DNA from: Actinomycetes bacterium | GTDB taxonomy: Bacteria > Planctomycetota > Phycisphaerae > JAACET01 | Assembly: GCA_030631725.1 (NCBI GenBank) | Contig: DAOVKO010000053.1 | Location: forward strand, 1 to 10,220 | DNA length: 10,220 bases | Direction: 5' to 3' | In this document: positions 7,395-10,220 of the stretch, piece after piece | Position numbering within the stretch: position 1 is the stretch's first letter | Layout: every line of letters begins with the position of its first letter | Translations under genes and position numbers: made by a program | Notes under the pieces: model-generated | Told to the model about the DNA's origin: nothing | Databases searched by the model: none | Seen by the model: only the letters and a program-made list of their open reading frames with translations

Positions 7395-7423
7395 ACTTTA
7401 GCCGGATTTGGGCCGTCTGTCAA
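7395..7423 (-). promoter_or_regulatory. strong sigma-70-type promoter for the tRNA
   Basis: On the minus strand a perfect TTGACA (7418-7423) is followed after exactly 17 bases by TAAAGT (7395-7400). Transcription would begin near 7388, about 40 bases before the mature tRNA 5' end at 7348, and could continue into the phosphoesterase gene. This is the best promoter in the window. Confidence 0.75.
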
Positions 7424-7458
7424 TCGCTCGGTGAGGCGAGAGGCGGCATTGTGCGGGG

Positions 7459-7486
7459 TTTACTTTGGCAGGCAAATGGGCATAAT
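7459..7486 (+). promoter_or_regulatory. candidate tyrS promoter
   Basis: TTTACT (7459-7464, four of six) and CATAAT (7481-7486, five of six) are separated by 16 bases and lie about 46 bases upstream of the TTG start. The tRNA promoter fires in the opposite direction from the same 183-base gap. Confidence 0.45.
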
Positions 7487-7519
7487 AAGTGACTGTGGGA
7501 AACGACAAGGCCGACCTTC

Positions 7520-7525
7520 AAGGAG
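7520..7525 (+). promoter_or_regulatory. Shine-Dalgarno site that fixes the tyrS TTG start
   Basis: AAGGAG ends 6 bases before the TTG at 7532. No in-frame ATG or GTG lies near the expected N-terminus, and the protein beginning at this TTG lines up with normal TyrRS N-termini, so the rare start codon is well supported. Confidence 0.8.
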
Positions 7526-7531
7526 CGTAGA

Positions 7532-8794
7532 TTGGCGGCGAATATCCTCAAAGAGCTGCAATGGCGGGGGCTGGTGGATCAGACATCCGACCCCGAGCTG
7601 GAGAGAATCCTGGGCACAGAAAAATTGACCGTCTATGCAGGTTTCGATCCGAGCAGTTCGAGCCTGCAGATAGGCAACCTGGTGGGGATTCTAGCGTTGA
7701 GGAGATTCCAGCAGGCGGGTCATCGTCCGATAGCCCTTCTGGGCGGGGCGACGGGGATGATCGGCGATCCTTCGGGAAAAGACGCCGAGCGGAATCTTCT
7801 GGGCCCTGAGGCAGTCAAGGCCAATATAGCCAAGATTCGCGGGCAACTGGAACACTTTCTGGGCAGCTCCGATGCGGATAACGGGGTGATCATTGTCGAC
7901 AACGCGGAATGGCTGGGCAGGTTTGGACTGATCGAGTTTCTGCGAGATGTGGGCAAAAACTTTCGGGTGGGGTACATGCTGGGCAAGGAATCCGTCCGCA
8001 GGCGAATCGGTGACAGCAAAGAGGGGATGAGCTACACGGAGTTCAGTTACATGCTGCTGCAGGCCTACGACTTTGCGCACCTGTTTAGTGAATATGGCTG
8101 CACTTTGCAGGTCGGCGGCTCGGACCAGTGGGGGAACATAACGGCGGGGATCGACCTGACACGAAAACTGCACGGACAGAGAGTTTTTGGACTGAGCTGG
8201 CCGATGGTAACTATGGCGGGCGGTGCTAAGTTCGGCAAAACAGAAACCGGGGCTATCTGGCTGGATGGCCAAAAGACCAGCCCATACGACTTCTACCAGT
8301 TCTGGGTCCGCACGGACGATCGGGACGTGATTACTTACCTCAAGTACTTCACGATGCTGGGCCAAGATCAAGTCCAGGAGCTGGCTGAGCAAACGGCGAA
8401 GGAGCCGGAAAAGCGTCGGGCTCAGCAGGTCCTTGCCGGCGAGGTAACCAGGATGGTGCACGGACAAGAGACCCTGGAGCAAGCTGTTCAGGCCAGTCAG
8501 AAGCTCTACGGGGGAGCCCTGGAGGAACTACCGCCTAAGGGGATACCGCAAACGATTCTGACCCGAACACAATTGGAAGAAGGGCTTGAACTAATCGACC
8601 TATTGGTCAAAACCGGATTAGCTCAGTCTCGAGGAGTTGCTAAACGACTAATCAAGCAGGGTGGGGCTTATATCAACCACAAAGCAGCACAGTCGCTGGA
8701 GCGGCGTCTGGGGGTGGGGGATTTGGCCAGGGGGCAATTCATCGTCCTGCGGGCGGGCAAGAAAAACTACCATGTGCTGTACTTCGTCGAGTAA
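7532..8794 (+). CDS. tyrS: tyrosyl-tRNA synthetase
   Basis: TyrRS attaches tyrosine to tRNA-Tyr; it is a class Ic dimeric enzyme. The 420-residue length is typical. Recognisable parts are YAGFDPSSSS (35-44), GGATGMIGDPSGK (71-83), the Tyr-binding SYTEFSYMLLQAYDF (167-181), GGSDQWGNI (195-203), the KMSKS-equivalent KFGKT (233-237), and a C-terminal S4 RNA-binding domain from about 351 (LELIDLLVKTGLAQSR...). The HIGH box reads QIGN (46-49), so both His positions are changed; Asn at the last position is common, while Gln at the first is less so. The start codon is TTG with an AAGGAG site. The gene diverges from the tRNA and converges on the NifU-type gene, with a 9-base gap between stops and no visible terminator. 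Confidence 0.97.
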   Translation: MAANILKELQWRGLVDQTSDPELERILGTEKLTVYAGFDPSSSSLQIGNLVGILALRRFQQAGHRPIALLGGATGMIGDPSGKDAERNLLGPEAVKANIAKIRGQLEHFLGSSDADNGVIIVDNAEWLGRFGLIEFLRDVGKNFRVGYMLGKESVRRRIGDSKEGMSYTEFSYMLLQAYDFAHLFSEYGCTLQVGGSDQWGNITAGIDLTRKLHGQRVFGLSWPMVTMAGGAKFGKTETGAIWLDGQKTSPYDFYQFWVRTDDRDVITYLKYFTMLGQDQVQELAEQTAKEPEKRRAQQVLAGEVTRMVHGQETLEQAVQASQKLYGGALEELPPKGIPQTILTRTQLEEGLELIDLLVKTGLAQSRGVAKRLIKQGGAYINHKAAQSLERRLGVGDLARGQFIVLRAGKKNYHVLYFVE

Positions 8795-8803
8795 CAGGCG
8801 GCC

Positions 8804-9052
8804 CTAAGGGACTAATTCAACGGTTTGAACCTGGGGTATGGCCTGTTTGAGGGTCCGCTCGATGGCGCTTTGGAAGGTGATGGCTGCACTGGGGCAACCG
8901 ACGCAGGCGCCTTGAAAGCGGACCTTCACCAAACCACTTTCCTCGTCGACACTGACCAATTCCAAGCCGCCGCCGTCGCGCTGGATCATTTTGCGGACCT
9001 CGGCCAAAACCGTTTCCACCTGAGCGGTCAAGCTGTTCTGGTCATCGGACAT
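8804..9052 (-). CDS. NifU C-terminal-domain (Nfu-type) Fe-S cluster protein
   Basis: The 82-residue protein is a single Nfu domain. It begins with an acidic helix region (VETVLAEVRKMIQRDGGGLE, about 12-31), continues with a beta segment ending VKVRFQGAC, and carries the cluster-binding C50-V-G-C53 in GACVGCPSA. The DGGG turn and CxxC motif are diagnostic. In this family a dimer holds a [4Fe-4S] cluster between two CxxC motifs and passes it to target enzymes. The N-terminal IscU-like and A-type domains of larger NifU/NfuA proteins are absent, as in many bacteria with stand-alone Nfu. AAAGG lies 6 bases before the ATG. Its gene has its own promoter and stands alone, with no suf or isc genes visible. 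Confidence 0.93.
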   Translation of the reverse strand: MSDDQNSLTAQVETVLAEVRKMIQRDGGGLELVSVDEESGLVKVRFQGACVGCPSAAITFQSAIERTLKQAIPQVQTVELVP

Positions 9053-9129
9053 GGCATACCTTTCAAAAAGGTCAGAGAAAAGACCGGCCTGGAAAGTAAT
9101 CGGCGGACCGGGCTTGTCGAACCTGAATC

Positions 9130-9158
9130 ATTCTACACAACCATTATTCGAAAGGCAA
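9130..9158 (-). promoter_or_regulatory. promoter for the NifU-type gene
   Basis: On the minus strand TTGCCT (9153-9158) and TAGAAT (9130-9135) are separated by 17 bases. The -10 matches five of six positions and the -35 four of six. It lies about 77 bases upstream of the ATG at 9052. Confidence 0.55.
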
Positions 9159-9359
9159 GTGGGCCTGAAAGAGATTCCAGTAAAATGGTTCTCGGCCGCT
9201 GAGCAAACGGTCGTGTCGATTGTGTCGGTCCTGCAAAAGCAAACCCCTGTTTAAGGACTCTTCCGATAACAGGAAAATTACAGAACGCTCAGGATTTGGC
9301 GATCCTGAAAAATGCAAAGTTAGACGGTGAAAAGCACGGAGAAATTTGGATTCTCGGAA

Positions 9360-9468
9360 GTCAGGCTATGTCCGTAAGTGCTGCTATTACAAAGTGTTAG
9401 GCCAATCTGTAATTTGGCTGCCCATTTGGGCCAAAGGTTTGGGCAGCTCTGATAAGTCAGGCTAATCT
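9360..9468 (+). repeat. three degenerate copies of a GTYAGGCYAATCT-like motif
   Basis: AAGTCAGGCTA occurs exactly at 9358-9368 and 9454-9464. A related copy, GTTAGGCCAATCT (9396-9408), matches GTCAGGCTAATCT (9456-9468) at 11 of 13 positions. They could be protein-binding sites or the remains of local duplication; nothing shows which. Confidence 0.45.
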
Positions 9469-9489
9469 TGAGCTGGGGACGTTGTGTTT

Positions 9490-9519
9490 TTGGCAGCGAT
9501 GCTGATTGTTTTGTAGATT
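9490..9519 (+). promoter_or_regulatory. weak candidate promoter upstream of the Flp pilin
   Basis: TTGGCA (9490-9495, five of six) and TAGATT (9514-9519, four of six) are separated by 18 bases. If used, the pilin mRNA would have a leader of about 170 bases including the small ORF at 9569-9631. Confidence 0.3.
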
Positions 9520-9568
9520 TTGTAGTGGCTCAAGCAACGGGCTCGGCATTTTAGCCGATAGGAGAGAC

Positions 9569-9631
9569 ATGAAAGAGCTACACCGGGTTGTCTTGGGTGG
9601 ACGAAGGCTCTGGGTTGAGTTTGAAAGGTAA
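9569..9631 (+). CDS. possible 20-residue leader ORF upstream of the Flp pilin
   Basis: The ORF MKELHRVVLGGRRLWVEFER is preceded by AGGAG 4 bases before the ATG, as good a ribosome-binding site as those of the true genes nearby. It lies 66 bases upstream of the pilin start. It has no recognisable domain and no run of a single amino acid that would point to classical attenuation. It may be a regulatory upstream ORF, a small protein or chance. Confidence 0.25.
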   Translation: MKELHRVVLGGRRLWVEFER

Positions 9632-9697
9632 TTTTACGAATTTGTCAGATGGTATTCCCGAAAGTTAACCTTTTTTTCTTTTGTAAGGAGTGAAACG

Positions 9698-9889
9698 ATG
9701 AAGGCACTGGTCAAAAAGGCGAAGACGTTTCTCCGGAGCGAAGATGGGCCTACGGCTACTGAGTATGCCGTGATGCTGGCTCTGATCATCATTGTTGCTC
9801 TGGCGGCTATTACGCTGCTGGGCAACAAGGTGAAGGACATCTTCACGACAGTCTCGACCACGCTACCCAGTGGCGCCGAGCCTGTCTAA
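9698..9889 (+). CDS. Flp/Fap-type pilin (Tad pilus major subunit)
   Basis: The 63-residue precursor has the layout of Flp pilins: a basic leader with KKAKTFLR, then the processing motif DG-PTATEY in which cleavage after G17 leaves P18 at the mature N-terminus and Glu at mature position 5 (E22) followed by Tyr (Y23). A hydrophobic helix follows at about 24-41 (AVMLALIIIVALAAITLL), then a short polar tail. The mature product would be about 46 residues. Flp subunits polymerise into Tad pili used in adhesion and tight surface attachment. A strong ribosome-binding site (AAGGAG, 7 bases before the ATG) and a T-rich upstream tract suggest high expression. The next gene on the strand is the peptidase expected to process it. 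No specific gene symbol is given because naming varies between clades. Confidence 0.95.
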   Translation: MKALVKKAKTFLRSEDGPTATEYAVMLALIIIVALAAITLLGNKVKDIFTTVSTTLPSGAEPV

Positions 9890-9907
9890 ACATCCAAAGG
9901 AATAGGC

Positions 9908-9927
9908 CAGTCGCTTAGGTGCGACTG
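9908..9927 (+). repeat. small perfect hairpin just after the pilin gene
   Basis: CAGTCGC (9908-9914) and GCGACTG (9921-9927) form a 7-pair stem with the loop TTAGGT. It starts 19 bases after the pilin stop. No T-run follows, so it is not an obvious terminator; it may protect the 3' end of a pilin mRNA. Confidence 0.6.
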
Positions 9928-9941
9928 TTCGAAGGGATTCT

Positions 9942-10032
9942 GGCCAGGGGCCCAGTTCAGCGAAGGAGGTTTCTACCAGGGGCTAATCGACCGGTAGAAA
10001 CCGCAGAGCCTTCGAAGAACTGGGCCCTGGCC
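9942..10032 (+). repeat. long interrupted hairpin between pilin and peptidase genes
   Basis: Three nested stems can form. The outer stem pairs 9942-9958 with 10017-10032 (16 pairs with one bulged G); the middle pairs CGAAGG (9961-9966) with CCTTCG (10009-10014); and the inner is a perfect 10-pair stem, GGTTTCTACC (9968-9977) with GGTAGAAACC (9993-10002), with a 15-base loop. The run of six A after it (10038-10043) gives no T-tract on either strand in the position a terminator needs. A second TTCGAAGG at 9929-9936 could compete with the middle stem. It is likely an mRNA stability or processing element setting pilin versus peptidase levels, or a copy of a palindromic repeat. Confidence 0.8.
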
Positions 10033-10113
10033 CACTGAAAAAACCGAGCATCCAGGGACTGTCGAGCAAAGTAGCGACAACAAAGAAAAAGATACTAAAA
10101 GGGAGGAACAGCG

Positions 10114-10220
10114 ATGGACGCTGTGGGATATTTCCATGTGAGTGCGGCATTCCTGGTGCCGGGCGTTGTGTTGGCATCGTGGATAGACCTGCGTTATCAC
10201 AAAGTTCCCAACTGGCTGAA
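10114..10220 (+). CDS. type IV prepilin peptidase, A24 family (TadV/CpaA-like), partial N-terminus
   Basis: Only the first 35 residues are present before the right edge. They contain a first hydrophobic segment (about 9-24) and the family motif ASWIDLRYHKVPNW, in which D25 is the first of the two catalytic aspartates of GXGD-type aspartic prepilin peptidases; D-L-R-x(4)-P-N is characteristic. The enzyme is a membrane protease that cuts the leader of type IV-like prepilins. The short N-terminus without a cytoplasmic Cys-rich methylase domain fits the TadV/CpaA branch, which serves Flp pilins, rather than PilD. The ATG has an excellent ribosome-binding site (GGGAGG, 7 bases before it). It lies 224 bases after the pilin gene with the long hairpin between. 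Confidence 0.9.
   Translation, partial: MDAVGYFHVSAAFLVPGVVLASWIDLRYHKVPNWL

Larger units (their letters stand above)
9159..9697 (+). other. non-coding leader region of the Flp pilin gene with short hairpins and repeats
   Basis: Together with 9053-9158 this is a 645-base stretch with no convincing large gene. Small inverted repeats on the plus strand include TCAGGAT/ATCCTGA (9289-9308, 6-base loop), GAGAA/TTCTC within about 9338-9355, ATTACA/TGTAAT (9386-9413) and the overlapping alternative GCCAA/TTGGC (9401-9418), GCTGCCCA/TGGGCAGC (9417-9447) and TCGGC/GCCGA (9543-9558). The last lies just before a small ORF. A T-rich tract (about 9670-9682) sits directly ahead of the pilin ribosome-binding site and could aid translation. 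I do not recognise a known riboswitch class here. Confidence 0.45.

Noticed and set aside
7691..8482. Open frame of 263 codons on the minus strand inside tyrS
   Set aside because: It is antisense to conserved TyrRS motifs and has no recognisable domain or ribosome-binding site.
9051..9254. Plus-strand open frame of 67 codons starting at the NifU-type gene start
   Set aside because: It has no ribosome-binding site or domain, and it overlaps the minus-strand promoter and start of the NifU-type gene.
9280..9450. Possible cyclic di-GMP (GEMM) riboswitch, suggested by ATGCAAAG after a hairpin and by the downstream pilus gene
   Set aside because: The second conserved helix and its tetraloop receptor sequence could not be found, and the match is limited to a few bases.
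9491..9506. Sigma-54-type promoter (TGGCA at 9491-9495) upstream of the pilin
   Set aside because: The -12 GC is not at the required distance from the -24 GG.
9973..10200. Minus-strand frame of 75 codons across the hairpin and peptidase start
   Set aside because: It is antisense to the A24 peptidase motif and composed partly of the inverted repeat.

Overview
The window is an ordinary housekeeping stretch of a moderately GC-rich bacterial chromosome that ends at the start of a Flp (Tad) pilus locus. The protein styles (an atypical GDLHG phosphatase, a QIGN-type tyrosyl-tRNA synthetase, a leucyl-tRNA synthetase with a long editing-domain insert, a stand-alone NifU-type protein, a Flp pilin followed by a TadV/CpaA-type peptidase) suggest a planctomycete, perhaps of the Phycisphaerae. 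That assignment is inference from memory of the families, not from a search. No phage, transposon, CRISPR array or other clear sign of transfer was seen.

Layout: (1) 1-355, minus strand, the N-terminal part of a SudB/NfnA-like FAD/NAD-binding electron-transfer subunit that runs off the left edge. (2) 552-1619, plus strand, a membrane-anchored or secreted UshA-family metallophosphatase that lacks the usual catalytic His. (3) 1728-5653, plus strand, a compact block of leuS, a CYTH/class IV adenylate cyclase-like protein and an uncharacterised single-pass membrane protein. (4) 5650-7348, minus strand: a CAT-anticodon tRNA with a near-consensus promoter, then a PPP-like metallophosphoesterase, a possible terminator, and folE. 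folE meets the plus-strand block tail to tail with a 4-base overlap. (5) 7532-8794, plus strand, tyrS, diverging from the tRNA, with a TTG start fixed by a strong ribosome-binding site. (6) 8804-9052, minus strand, a NifU C-terminal-domain protein with its own promoter, convergent with tyrS. (7) 9053-9697, 645 bases without a convincing large gene, holding the nifU promoter, short inverted and direct repeats and a 20-codon ORF with a good ribosome-binding site. (8) 9698-9889 a Flp pilin; 9942-10032 a long interrupted hairpin; 10114-10220 the start of an A24 prepilin peptidase, which runs off the right edge.

Functionally, translation dominates (LeuRS, TyrRS, tRNA-CAT), with cofactor genes beside it (FolE for pterin synthesis, a NifU-type Fe-S carrier). 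The pilin and the peptidase expected to process it sit together, and the hairpin between them is well placed to give more pilin than enzyme. The strongest unexplained signal is that hairpin, together with the long pilin leader. I see no clear new multi-gene system here.
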